From IMG/VR virus record IMGVR_UViG_3300043427_001452, positions 1-27,076 of that record: a stretch of 27,076 nt of DNA; one strand, given 5' to 3'. The position numbers were made by a program, and so were the translations under genes. Below the pieces are notes generated by a model that ran no database searches, was not told the origin of the DNA, and saw only the letters and a list, made by a program, of their open reading frames with translations. This DNA comes from a virus. Below, in pieces: positions 1 to 8,183 of this stretch; positions within the stretch are counted from its first letter, which is position 1; every line of letters starts with the position of its first letter.

Positions 1-6
1 TTTTAA

Positions 7-231
7 ATGGCTAATACCGTAATACAGATTTTAAGGTCATATTCAAACGTTGCGCCAACAACTTTGGCGGATGGTGAATTGGCATATTCTTTTCTCGCAA
101 ACGCACTGTATATTGGTTCAAATACCGGACAAGTTATATTGATTGGTGGTTCAAGTTTTGCACAAAACGTTACTGTTGCAGTCGCAAATACGTCAATTGA
201 AACTTTAAATGCTGACGGTGGCGAATTTTAA
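7..231 (+). CDS. Mini-fibre protein: Mtd-N-like head module with C-terminal DGGEF
   Basis: The protein has 74 residues. Residues 1 to about 38 (MANTVIQILRS, then LADGELAYSFLANALYIGS) match the heads of the fibres starting at 281 and 2897. This type of head resembles the N-terminal domain of phage tropism and fibre proteins (Mtd-N-like), which usually docks a fibre to the baseplate or a partner protein. After a short beta-rich segment the protein ends in DGGEF, as two downstream genes do. It therefore looks like a fibre whose shaft and tip are missing, and could be a small adaptor or cap. The ATG directly follows TTTTAA at the window start, perhaps the end of a preceding gene that also ended in Phe. 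No strong Shine-Dalgarno sequence is visible, so coupling to the upstream gene is likely. The structural role is inferred; the head similarity is seen directly. Confidence 0.75.
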   Translation: MANTVIQILRSYSNVAPTTLADGELAYSFLANALYIGSNTGQVILIGGSSFAQNVTVAVANTSIETLNADGGEF

Positions 232-237
232 TAAATA
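230..237 (+). promoter_or_regulatory. Putative T4-type late promoter AATAAATA
   Basis: AATAAATA differs from the T4 late promoter consensus TATAAATA at one base. It overlaps the TAA stop of the 74-residue gene (229-231) and lies 43 bases upstream of the ATG at 281. In T4 such -10 elements are used by host RNA polymerase with gp55 and gp33. Similar elements recur at other gene boundaries in this window. Confidence 0.55.
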
Positions 238-267
238 GACCGTAGGTTTGTTACAAAAAACAACAAA

Positions 268-272
268 AAGGA
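268..272 (+). promoter_or_regulatory. Ribosome binding site AAGGA deciding the start at 281
   Basis: AAGGA lies 8 bases before the ATG at 281. The reading frame is open further upstream from a TTG at 248, but only the ATG at 281 has this site, and it also gives the MANTSI start shared with the sister fibre genes. Confidence 0.7.
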
Positions 273-280
273 CAATAATA

Positions 281-2182
281 ATGGCAAACACCTCGATTAG
301 AATTAAACGCTCAACCACAACAGGAACACCAGGGAGTTTGGCCTCAGGTGAATTAGCGTACTCATACCTATCAAATACGATTTTTATCGGTTCGCCAGCA
401 GGCACCGGTGTAGTCAATGTTGGTGGTCAATTTTACACCTCACAAATTGATTCTGCAACCAATATAAACACTGGTGGAGCAATTGTTCGCCGTGATTCAA
501 ACGGTAACGCAGCGTTCGGTACCATTACCGCAACATCGATCAATGCAACAATTAATGGTAATGCGAACTCCGCAACAAGATTGGAGACAGCAAGAGACTT
601 CAGTATCAGTGGCGGTGATGTTTCTGCTACAGCAGTTTCTTTTGATGGTACACAGAACGTAACATTAAATGCGTCACTTTCAACAATCTCTGGTTTATCT
701 GCCGGTACATATGGTGGTACCACAACAGTACCTATTGTCACTGTTGCTGCAAACGGCCGTGTTATGGCCATTGCAAACTCCGCAACCATCGCAACATCTT
801 TAAATATTCAAGGTGATACTGGTACAGATACAGTTAATCTTGCAACAGACACACTAGATTTTGAAGGTGGTTCTGGTGTAATAACAGCCGTTTCGAACAA
901 TAAAGTTACAATCGCGGTCGATAATGGAACGGTACTGAGAACAAACACTGCGATTCAACATCAAACCATTGATGGTAATGTTGAAATTAGTGGTAACCTG
1001 ATTGTTCTTGGTACAGAAACAGTCATTAATGTTGAAACACTAAACATTGCTGACCCGTTAATTTTCTTGGCGGCTAACAACAACATATCGGATACCGTAG
1101 ATATTGGTTTTTCTGGTAACTATAGTGATGGAACCATAAGACACGCTGGTGTGTTCAGACATGCGGGCACAAAAGATTTCTATGTTTTCGATAATTACAC
1201 TGGAGGTCATGCTAATAACGTTCTTGATATTGGTGATTCTAGTTTCCGCGTTGCAAACTTACGTGCAAACTTAATTTCTCAATATGCAAACGTTGAGACA
1301 TTACAAGCCAGCACACTGGTTGTTGGTAGCCTATCACTGACAACCGACCTGACTGTTCCTAACGGCGGTACAGGTGCAAGTTCCTTCACCAACGGTGCAA
1401 TCCTGATTGGTGCAGGTACAGGTGCATTGACAACATTAGCAAATAGCACATACACCGCAACAGGTTCAGGTGGAGCCAATAAAACTCTGTCTTCATTGAC
1501 AGTTGATGCATACGGCAGAACCACGGCATCAACATTTGAAGACATTTCTGGTCTGACTGTCGCACAAGGTGGTACTGGTGCAAGTTCTTTCACAGCTGGT
1601 CAAATTGTTGTTGGTGACGGCACCAATGGTCTGAAACAAATTGCTAACGTAACATACACTCAAACAGGTACGTTAACAACCGCAAATACAGTTTCTGCAA
1701 TTACTGTAGATGCTTATGGTCGTGTTAGTGCATTAACATCTTCAGCAATTGCTCTAGGTGCGGATCAGATTACTAGCGGAACATTAGGTGTTTCAAGAGG
1801 CGGTACTGGTGCATCGTCATTCACAAGTGGTGCTCTGCTTGTTGGTAACGGATCCGGTGCAATCAGTGAACTGGCCAACTCAACATATACAGCAACAGGT
1901 TCTGCTGGTGCAGCAAAGACAGTCACTTCACTGACAGTCGATGCATATGGCCGTGTAACTGCTGCAACATTCGCAGACATTTCCGGTCTGACTGTTTCAC
2001 AAGGCGGTACAGGTGCATCCACATTCACCACAAGCGGTATCGTATACGGCAATGGAACTGGTGCATTACAAGTCACTGCGGCTGCTGGTTCATCAGATCA
2101 AACATGGTCTAACCAAATACTCACAACAACCAATGCTGGTGTTCCAGTTTGGTCTTCTGCACTAGACGGAGGTCAATTCTAA
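281..2182 (+). CDS. Tail fibre protein with GGTGA repeats
   Basis: This is a 633-residue fibre. The start at 281 is chosen because AAGGA lies 8 bases upstream and the MANTSIRIKRS start matches sister genes. Residues 1-38 form the Mtd-N-like head. Residues about 70-140 (NGNANSATRLETARDFSISG) are of a type common in phage fibres. Residues about 245-310 contain ETLNIADPLIFLAANN, a domain also common in T4-like fibres. Residues 361-600 hold four repeats of GGTGASSF followed by a G(N/D/A)GTG-like turn, starting at residues 361, 429, 506 and 574. Three TVDAYGR motifs fall between them. The protein ends in DGGQF. It is presumably a trimeric adsorption fibre on the baseplate or tail. The head and tail tags are shared with neighbours. 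The receptor is unknown. Confidence 0.85.
   Translation: MANTSIRIKRSTTTGTPGSLASGELAYSYLSNTIFIGSPAGTGVVNVGGQFYTSQIDSATNINTGGAIVRRDSNGNAAFGTITATSINATINGNANSATRLETARDFSISGGDVSATAVSFDGTQNVTLNASLSTISGLSAGTYGGTTTVPIVTVAANGRVMAIANSATIATSLNIQGDTGTDTVNLATDTLDFEGGSGVITAVSNNKVTIAVDNGTVLRTNTAIQHQTIDGNVEISGNLIVLGTETVINVETLNIADPLIFLAANNNISDTVDIGFSGNYSDGTIRHAGVFRHAGTKDFYVFDNYTGGHANNVLDIGDSSFRVANLRANLISQYANVETLQASTLVVGSLSLTTDLTVPNGGTGASSFTNGAILIGAGTGALTTLANSTYTATGSGGANKTLSSLTVDAYGRTTASTFEDISGLTVAQGGTGASSFTAGQIVVGDGTNGLKQIANVTYTQTGTLTTANTVSAITVDAYGRVSALTSSAIALGADQITSGTLGVSRGGTGASSFTSGALLVGNGSGAISELANSTYTATGSAGAAKTVTSLTVDAYGRVTAATFADISGLTVSQGGTGASTFTTSGIVYGNGTGALQVTAAAGSSDQTWSNQILTTTNAGVPVWSSALDGGQF
1361..2080 (+). 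repeat. Four coding GGTGASSF repeats in the fibre shaft
   Basis: Repeat units begin near 1361, 1565, 1796 and 2000, so spacing is 204, 231 and 204 bases. Each encodes (N/Q/R)GGTGAS(S/T)FT followed by a short hydrophobic strand and a Gly-rich turn. The third interval is longer because of an extra ALGADQITSGTLG segment. Such repeats usually build a trimeric beta shaft. Confidence 0.8.
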
Positions 2183-2223
2183 CTGACTATATAATGTATG
2201 TTTCTTTATGATAGGAGATTGAA

Positions 2224-2892
2224 ATGGGAAATGAAAAGTATTTAAATTATTACATTGAGACATTGACAAGCACAATGACAGATTGTGTTATTCGAAATGT
2301 CTCAATGCAAGCAAACGCAAAAGTTACTGATGAGGTTATCAAAGAACAAAGTGAAAAGATTGATGCACTAACAAGGTCGAATTTGGATTTGCAAAAATCT
2401 GTTCAAGATTTGAAAAATATTAATACGTCAAATGAAAGTGCTTTGGTTCAAGATTTAAAAAACAAATTGGCTGAAAGTGAAAAACAGACAACCAAATTGG
2501 CAAATGATCTAAATGAACTGACAACAAAGTACCGTGATTATGATAGTATTAAAAATCAATCGACTCATGTTGAAACTTTTAAATCAGAATTGATTAAGGC
2601 TAGAGAAGAAACTAATAGAGTTCGTGCTGAACTGGAAACAAAAGTCAACTCTTTAGTATCGGAAAATGCGGGAAAAATTTCTGCACTGACTGAACAACAC
2701 GATAAAGATATTGCGCGTTTGAATGAAAAGCATGATAAACAAGTTAAAGAGTTAACTGATAAAATTGACTATTTACAATTACCTCCTGCCAAAAGAAAAA
2801 AAATTGATGAGCTAAATAAACAGATAGAGCCAGAAATCGTAACGGATCCTGGTGAATTAAGTAGCCCAATCAAAGATGGCGGATCGTTTTAA
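2224..2892 (+). CDS. Coiled-coil protein of the fibre cluster, C-terminal DGGSF
   Basis: This 222-residue hydrophilic protein has AGGAG at 2213-2217 ahead of its ATG. Residues 1-35 (MGNEKYLNYYIETLTSTM) look globular or helical. Residues about 36-190 are rich in Lys, Glu, Gln and Leu with heptad-like spacing, consistent with a long coiled coil. A short LQLPPAKRKKIDEL segment follows at about 180-195. The protein ends in IKDGGSF. It lacks the Mtd-N-like head but carries the same DGGxF end as the two genes before it. I recall similar coiled-coil proteins beside fibre genes in marine T4-like phages but know no assigned function. It could be a fibre chaperone, a connector or a structural rod; the sequence does not decide. 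Confidence 0.7.
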   Translation: MGNEKYLNYYIETLTSTMTDCVIRNVSMQANAKVTDEVIKEQSEKIDALTRSNLDLQKSVQDLKNINTSNESALVQDLKNKLAESEKQTTKLANDLNELTTKYRDYDSIKNQSTHVETFKSELIKAREETNRVRAELETKVNSLVSENAGKISALTEQHDKDIARLNEKHDKQVKELTDKIDYLQLPPAKRKKIDELNKQIEPEIVTDPGELSSPIKDGGSF

Positions 2893-2896
2893 GTAA

Positions 2897-5800
2897 ATGT
2901 CAAATACATCAATACAGTTAAAAAAATCAGGCGCAACAGGTAACACACCAACAGGCTTAGCCTTTGGTGAGGTTGCAATTAACTACGCCGATGGTAAACT
3001 GTATTACAAGAATGCACTGGGTGGAACATCTTACATTTCCAACCAGTTTTCATTCGACACCATCAATGCAAACAACTCACTGATACTTGCTACTGGTGTT
3101 TCAGATACTCTCTCTTTTGTTGCTGGTAATAATATAACGATCAGTACAAATACCACAACAAAAACAATCACAATTAATTCTACATCATCTGGTGCAACAG
3201 ACCAGTTTGCAAGAGATACATCCAATGCAGCATTTTTACAAGCCAATGCTGCTTATGCGAGTCAGAATACCACAGGAACATATGCAAACTCTGCATTCAC
3301 AAAAGCCAATAATGCACTCGCAAATACTAACGGTGCAACTTTTGGTGGTGATTTAAATGTTACCGGAAAACTTAGTGTAGTTGCATCATCTGGTGATGAA
3401 GGTGGTGAAATATTTTTAGCACAAGCACAAAGTAATACCACATTGTCTGGTGGTATCACCATCGATTCGTATCAAAATAAAATAAGATTTTTCGAACAAG
3501 GTGGATCGGCTCGAGGTGCTTACATAGATTTAACTGAATGTGTTGGTGGTGCAGGAACAAACATTTTAAATCCTGGAGCCACACCAGATAGTACGGCTAG
3601 AGCTACTGCTAATGCGGCATTCCTACAAGCCAATGCTGCCTATGGTTCACAAAATACCACCGGCACATATGCAAACTCAGCATATACACAAGCAAATACC
3701 GCAACTAATAATGCGGCTGGCGCTTCTTTATATGCTAACGCTGCTTTTATACAGGCTAATGCCGCTTTTGATAAAGCAAATTCTTCATCATTGGGTGGAT
3801 TTAGAGCCAACACTTTAGTTGTTGCAAACAGTACTGGTTTTCTTTCTAACTCTAACGCTGAGTTTAGTTTAGCAAACAATACTTTGTATGTCATTAATGC
3901 AACAGCAACAAATACATTCTTTGCAAACTCAGTTACTTTCAATGACGGCACAAAATTAATAAGTGCAAGTGGTCTTATTGCAAGTAATGCTGCAACTGCG
4001 AACGTTGCTATAAATGCTAGAATCACAAACGTAACAACAGGAACTTATTTCCCAATTGTTACCGACACAACAATTACAGGTGCCGACACATTCCATTATT
4101 CGAGCAATGACTTCTTAATGTATGCTGCGAATAATACATTTAGAGCTTCTGGTAATGTTTGGGCTGGGCAATTCCTTGCTGTTGGCACAAATATACCTGT
4201 TGTCAATTCTACTGGTCATTGGGTTGGTCAAACTGTAAATGGTGTCGATTCTTCGGCCAGATCAACAGCAAATTCTGCCGCACTTTACGCCAATGGTGCT
4301 TTCATACAGGCAAATGCAGCATTTTTAAGAGCCAATACACCAGATGCACAATACATTAGAAGTGGCACCAGTAATGTTTTCTTCTCAGGTGTAAATGGAA
4401 ATATAATAGCCAACGTTAGTGGAAACACAATTGTCACCATAACAGCCAATGGATTCTCAACATCTGGTGCAAATGGTGATATTAGTGGCGCAAATAACAT
4501 TTTCGGAAGCGTCATTAATGTAACAACGGCATCTATTGTTTCTGGTATCAATGTGGTGCCATACATTCAAAGTGCATTCAACAGAGCAAACAATTCATTG
4601 AATGCAAATACTGGTGGTAGAGTTACTGGAAATACCGTTATAAGCAACGTTGATATGGCTAACGCCATTTATAGTAACGTATCATTCTCTGTCGCAACAC
4701 AAGAAGATGCACCTTCAGCCATGTCTATTAGTGCTGATGGTAAGAAAATGTTTGTGATGGGTACGACAGGCGATGATGTAAACGAATACGACTTAACTAC
4801 TCCATGGTTGGTTTCTTCAGCAACATTTGTCAGAGTATTTTCTGTTGCTTCACAAGAAAATTTCCCAACAGGTTTATTTTTCCGTCCAGATGGTCTTAAA
4901 TTCTATGTTGTTGGCCAAACCAACGATACAGTTTACCAATATGCACTAACAACACCTTGGGATTTATCGACAGCTTCTTACGAAAGTAAATCGTTCTCCG
5001 TTTCTAGTCAAGATAATAATCCAACAGGTATATTCTTTAGACCTAATGGTTTGTCAATGTATGTGACAGGATCTTCAACAGACTCTGTTCATCAGTATAC
5101 TTTATCAACAGCTTGGGATGTTTCAACAGCCACATTCCTGCAATCTTTTAGTGTTGCCTCTGAAGAAACAGTACCACAAGATTTGTCTTTTGCTAACGAT
5201 GGTTCCCGAATGTTTGTTATGGGCAACATCGGTGATGATGTTAACATATACAATCTATCAACTTCGTGGAATGTTAGTACCGCCGTATTCTCAACAACAT
5301 TCAGTGTTGCTGCACAAGATGATGCACCAATAGGTATGTTCATTGAAGTGGACGGAAGTAGATTTTACATGCTTGGTTCAAGCAATGATACCGTCTATCA
5401 GTACAGACTTCCGATGGCGACAATTGAATTCACCGGAAACACATTTATAAATGGTGACATTAATATTTTACAGAATTTAAATGTTGATGGATCAGCCACA
5501 TTCCGCAATGAAATTATTTCGAATAATGTAATATCAAGCAACATTTATGTTTCTGGATATAATGTATTTACCTATATTACGAATGCTTACATACAAGCCA
5601 ATGCTGCATTTGCTGCAGCTAATGCTGGTGGAGCCGGCACAGACCAATTTGCTAGAAACACAGCTAATGCAGCCTTCATACAAGCTAACGCCGCTTTTGC
5701 AGTGGCCAATACTGGCGGTGGCGGCGGTCCAGGAACAGATAACGTAGCTAGACAAACTGCTAATGCAGCCTTCATACAAGCTAATGCAGCTTTCAATAAA

Positions 5801-6415
5801 GCCAATGTTGGTGGTGGAGGTTCAGATTTATTAGTTTATACCAATTTGTTCACCGCGAATGGTAATACAACAACCTTTGGTTTAAGCACAATACCACAAA
5901 ATAAAGATTATACAATAGTAAATATTAATGGTGTTGTTCAATTAAAAAATACTTATTCATTAAGTGGAAACACGCTTGTATTATCGGAAGTTGTTCCAGT
6001 AAACACAACTATTGAGATAACTGTTTTTGGTGGTGGAAGTGTTTCAGAATATTTTAATCGTTCATATACTGGCGATAATACAACCACTACTTTTGCTGTA
6101 ACAGGTGGCGTAACAAGTAACAGCATAATTGTTACCGAAAACGGTATTATACAACAACCTGGTGTTGACTACTATGTCAGTGGTTCAAATGTTATTTTCA
6201 CAACAGCACCAAGTTCCACAATAAGTATTGGTATACGCGAGCTTTCACGCGGAGTTTCAAATGGATCAAGTACATTCGTTACTCAAAATAAAACTGTTAT
6301 AGATAGTAATGTAACAATAGGTGCTGGTTATAGTGGAATAAGTGTTGGTCCATTAACCATAGCAAACAATGTAGTTATAAACATAGCTGCTGGACAAAAA
6401 TGGGTTATACTTTAA
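2897..6415 (+). CDS. Large tail fibre protein with five-repeat beta-propeller-like section
   Basis: This is an 1172-residue fibre, 4 bases after the coiled-coil gene. Residues 1-45 form the head (MSNTSIQLKKS and a GEVAINYADGKLYY motif). ANAAFxQANAAF heptads occur near residues 109-120, 238-249, 280-294, 457-480, 896-909, 922-938 and 952-970, and separate the domains as likely trimeric helical linkers. Residues 597-838 contain five repeats of about 51 residues, each starting FSVxxQ and containing a (F/M)YVxG-like strand, a DTVYQY-like strand and an STxWDVSTA-like strand, suggesting a beta-propeller. Residues about 978-1046 and 1050-1117 are two related beta domains (NGVVQ and NGIIQQPGVDYYVSG). 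The end, AAGQKWVIL, is typical of phage fibre tips. This gene does not end in DGGxF. Receptor binding is likely but inferred. Confidence 0.85.
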   Translation: MSNTSIQLKKSGATGNTPTGLAFGEVAINYADGKLYYKNALGGTSYISNQFSFDTINANNSLILATGVSDTLSFVAGNNITISTNTTTKTITINSTSSGATDQFARDTSNAAFLQANAAYASQNTTGTYANSAFTKANNALANTNGATFGGDLNVTGKLSVVASSGDEGGEIFLAQAQSNTTLSGGITIDSYQNKIRFFEQGGSARGAYIDLTECVGGAGTNILNPGATPDSTARATANAAFLQANAAYGSQNTTGTYANSAYTQANTATNNAAGASLYANAAFIQANAAFDKANSSSLGGFRANTLVVANSTGFLSNSNAEFSLANNTLYVINATATNTFFANSVTFNDGTKLISASGLIASNAATANVAINARITNVTTGTYFPIVTDTTITGADTFHYSSNDFLMYAANNTFRASGNVWAGQFLAVGTNIPVVNSTGHWVGQTVNGVDSSARSTANSAALYANGAFIQANAAFLRANTPDAQYIRSGTSNVFFSGVNGNIIANVSGNTIVTITANGFSTSGANGDISGANNIFGSVINVTTASIVSGINVVPYIQSAFNRANNSLNANTGGRVTGNTVISNVDMANAIYSNVSFSVATQEDAPSAMSISADGKKMFVMGTTGDDVNEYDLTTPWLVSSATFVRVFSVASQENFPTGLFFRPDGLKFYVVGQTNDTVYQYALTTPWDLSTASYESKSFSVSSQDNNPTGIFFRPNGLSMYVTGSSTDSVHQYTLSTAWDVSTATFLQSFSVASEETVPQDLSFANDGSRMFVMGNIGDDVNIYNLSTSWNVSTAVFSTTFSVAAQDDAPIGMFIEVDGSRFYMLGSSNDTVYQYRLPMATIEFTGNTFINGDINILQNLNVDGSATFRNEIISNNVISSNIYVSGYNVFTYITNAYIQANAAFAAANAGGAGTDQFARNTANAAFIQANAAFAVANTGGGGGPGTDNVARQTANAAFIQANAAFNKANVGGGGSDLLVYTNLFTANGNTTTFGLSTIPQNKDYTIVNINGVVQLKNTYSLSGNTLVLSEVVPVNTTIEITVFGGGSVSEYFNRSYTGDNTTTTFAVTGGVTSNSIIVTENGIIQQPGVDYYVSGSNVIFTTAPSSTISIGIRELSRGVSNGSSTFVTQNKTVIDSNVTIGAGYSGISVGPLTIANNVVINIAAGQKWVIL
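4685..5410 (+). repeat. Five tandem ~153-base coding repeats (propeller-like blades)
   Basis: The repeats begin at residues 597, 648, 700, 751 and 802 of the large fibre, with 51-52 residue spacing. The consensus is FSVxSQ-(D/E)xxP-GxxFxxDGxxMYVxG-xxDxVYQY-xLST-WDVSTA. The regular period and four strand-like segments per unit are what a propeller blade would give. Whether flanking sequence adds further blades is not clear. Confidence 0.8.
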
Positions 6416-6434
6416 TGTTTGGAAAGTGCGTCTA

Positions 6435-6440
6435 AGAGGA
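6435..6440 (+). promoter_or_regulatory. Ribosome binding site AGAGGA deciding the start at 6450
   Basis: AGAGGA ends 9 bases before the ATG at 6450. An in-frame ATT at 6426 overlaps this region but has no site of its own, so the ATG at 6450 (MRIYYYNGVYF) is preferred. Confidence 0.65.
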
Positions 6441-6449
6441 ATCACAATT

Positions 6450-6818
6450 ATGAGAATATATTATTATAACGGAGTCTATTTTAGAGATGATACGAACTCA
6501 AACAACGCACTAGAAGGTGAAGTTTATTTTGATCATATTCCTACGGAAGAAGAACTTCAACAGGTATTTCCCTTATTGAGTGAAACAAGAAGGTCAGTGG
6601 AACGCGATCAAATTTCATATTCGCGCAAACAAGCATACATACAAGAATCTGATCATTTATTCTTTATGTCACAGAGAGGTGAATGTGATTTTTCAGAGTG
6701 GTTAAGTAAAATTGCAGAAATAAAATCTAGATATCCGTACACAGATTCTGGTAGCGAAACTGAATTCGTTTCTGATACCGTACCTATTAATGATGAAAAC
6801 AATTCTACTGAAGAATGA
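6450..6818 (+). CDS. Putative tail fibre assembly or chaperone-like protein
   Basis: The protein has 122 residues from the ATG at 6450. It begins MRIYYYNGVYFRDD, has an acidic N-terminal half, and contains the block AYIQESDHLFFMSQRGE followed by WLSKIAEIKSRYPY. I recall the latter pattern (ESDxLFFxxQRGE...WLxKxxEIKxRYPY) from small proteins beside phage fibre genes that are often annotated as tail fibre assembly proteins. The position directly after the large fibre and before the tip-type genes fits a chaperone. The Asp, Glu and Ser-rich tail (residues about 100-122) looks disordered. The function is inferred from type and position only; it could also be a minor structural protein. Confidence 0.6.
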   Translation: MRIYYYNGVYFRDDTNSNNALEGEVYFDHIPTEEELQQVFPLLSETRRSVERDQISYSRKQAYIQESDHLFFMSQRGECDFSEWLSKIAEIKSRYPYTDSGSETEFVSDTVPINDENNSTEE

Positions 6819-6824
6819 AAAACT

Positions 6825-7583
6825 ATGCCAAGCATTATTAACGCATCGATATCATCAACAGGTCTTTTGCAATCAGCAGATGCCAGTGGCATTCTACAAT
6901 TACAGAGCAATGGTGTAACAGGATTAACTGTTGGTTCCGGAGGATTGTTAACCGCAGCCAACGGCATATTAATGTCTTCAATGACATTAGGTTCAGCCGT
7001 TACTGGAGAATTTGAATATGACGGAGGAGAATTATATTTTACACCATTGGACACTCAGCGTGGTTTGATACCAAACATGCAATATTATAGGTTAAATAGT
7101 GCATATGTAGGATCTAATGTCAATACTGTACAAAGTTTGTTTGGAGTGGGAGTAACATTAAGTTCGAATACCGTATATGCATTCGAAAGTGTTTTTGCCA
7201 TAAGTAAAACCGCTGGCACAACTTCGCATACAACAGGTTTAGGATTTGGTGGAACAGCAACCATAAACAATATTGGATATCATTTACACAATCAATTCGA
7301 TGCAACCGCATTTACAACTGTTCCATATAGTGGAACAGTTCTAAATCAATGGATAAGTTCGGCAACAAACACCACTATCAGCGGTGGATCAGTCTCGGCA
7401 GGAGCATATCGTGTTCTAAATATGCGAGGAACGGTATCAATAAATGCAGGCGGAACCTTTATTCCTCAATACACACTATCAGCGGCACCAGGAGGAGCAT
7501 ACACAACACAAATCGGAAGTTACTTTTTAATTTATCCAATTGGTGCCGCCGGCAGCAACACCAATATAGGAACTTGGGCTTAA
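6825..7583 (+). CDS. Putative tail fibre tip or appendage protein (252 residues)
   Basis: Residues 1-45 (MPSIINASISSTGLLQSADA, then a short repeat-like NGVTGLTVG) form a beta-rich head. Residues about 60-100 contain GEFEYDGGELYFTP, then RGLIPNMQYYRLNS. Residues about 105-140 contain VYAFESVFAISKTAG and TTSHTTGLGFGG. The remainder is beta-rich and Gly, Ser and Thr-rich, ending NTNIGTWA. I recall this EFxYDG...YFTP...RGLxP layout from putative tail fibre or appendage proteins of marine phages. It has no transmembrane segment or signal peptide. It starts 6 bases after the preceding stop with no clear Shine-Dalgarno sequence, suggesting coupling. It probably belongs to the distal fibre or a decoration; the exact placement is unknown. 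Confidence 0.65.
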   Translation: MPSIINASISSTGLLQSADASGILQLQSNGVTGLTVGSGGLLTAANGILMSSMTLGSAVTGEFEYDGGELYFTPLDTQRGLIPNMQYYRLNSAYVGSNVNTVQSLFGVGVTLSSNTVYAFESVFAISKTAGTTSHTTGLGFGGTATINNIGYHLHNQFDATAFTTVPYSGTVLNQWISSATNTTISGGSVSAGAYRVLNMRGTVSINAGGTFIPQYTLSAAPGGAYTTQIGSYFLIYPIGAAGSNTNIGTWA

Positions 7584-7595
7584 TAGGGATTAAAC

Positions 7596-8183
7596 ATGCC
7601 ATACGGAACATTAGCGCTAGACACAATAGAGAGTTCAGGTAATTTATCAGTTACTGGTAATTTTACTACTACGGGTACAATTACTAGTTCTACAGGTACA
7701 ACATATCCCTTAGTATTAGGAACAGCACAAGCTACGACCAGTGGCACTAGTATAGATTTCACTGATATTCCAAGTTGGGTAAAAAGAATTACAATTATGT
7801 ATAGCGGCGTTAGCACTAGCGGTACTAGTAATTGGTTAATACAGCTCGGAGATTCAGGTGGAGTTGAAAATACTGGATATTTGGGAGTTGGAACTTTTCT
7901 TGGAGCTACAACTAGTGGTACAAACTACACGGCTGGATTTGGATTACCAATAGGAGGAGCCACGCATGTATTGCACGGAACTGTTGTTCTTACTTTGCTC
8001 TCTGGTTCAACAAACACTTGGACTGCTATGGGTAACTTAGGTGGAACTGGAGGTGCTGCTGGTTACATATATTCTACTGGTGGAGCAAAATCTCTAAGTG
8101 GAACTTTAGATAGAGTTAGACTAACCACAGTAAACGGTACAGATACTTTCGACGCTGGCTCAGTTAATATTTTGTATGAGTAA
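7596..8183 (+). CDS. Fibre tip or appendage protein, tandem paralogue A
   Basis: The protein has 195 residues. Residues 1-40 (MPYGTLALDTIESSGNLSVT) resemble short fibre heads. From about residue 41 it contains GTAQATTSGTSIDFTDIP, WVKRITIM, several Gly-rich strands, and TLDRVRLT before the final NGTDTFDAGSVNILYE. The next gene repeats the same layout, so the two are a tandem duplication whose middle sections have diverged. In phages this beta-sandwich-like family is found at fibre or appendage positions. The duplication suggests two alternative or co-assembled surface tips. A function in host or surface binding is inferred. Confidence 0.7.
   Translation: MPYGTLALDTIESSGNLSVTGNFTTTGTITSSTGTTYPLVLGTAQATTSGTSIDFTDIPSWVKRITIMYSGVSTSGTSNWLIQLGDSGGVENTGYLGVGTFLGATTSGTNYTAGFGLPIGGATHVLHGTVVLTLLSGSTNTWTAMGNLGGTGGAAGYIYSTGGAKSLSGTLDRVRLTTVNGTDTFDAGSVNILYE

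Noticed and set aside
248-280. Upstream start (TTG at 248) for the 633-residue fibre
   Set aside because: The extra residues LQKTTKRTII do not match sister genes, and the AAGGA site at 268-272 fits the ATG at 281.
2188-2196. TATATAATG as a sigma-70-like -10 before the coiled-coil gene
   Set aside because: No convincing -35 is found about 17 bases upstream, and AT-rich intergenic sequence gives such matches by chance.
3640-4026. Long minus-strand frame of 128 codons, and similar minus-strand frames across fibre genes
   Set aside because: These are shadows of Ala, Asn and Thr-rich coding repeats on the + strand, with no ribosome binding site and low-complexity products.
3600-5800. CRISPR-like regular repeats
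   Set aside because: The repeats are in frame, encode ANAAFxQ heptads and propeller-like blades, vary in sequence and have no uniform spacers.
6415-6435. Six-codon mini-ORF (MFGKCV) overlapping the stop of the large fibre as TAATG
   Set aside because: It is too short to support as a gene, and the next gene has its own ribosome binding site at 6435-6440.
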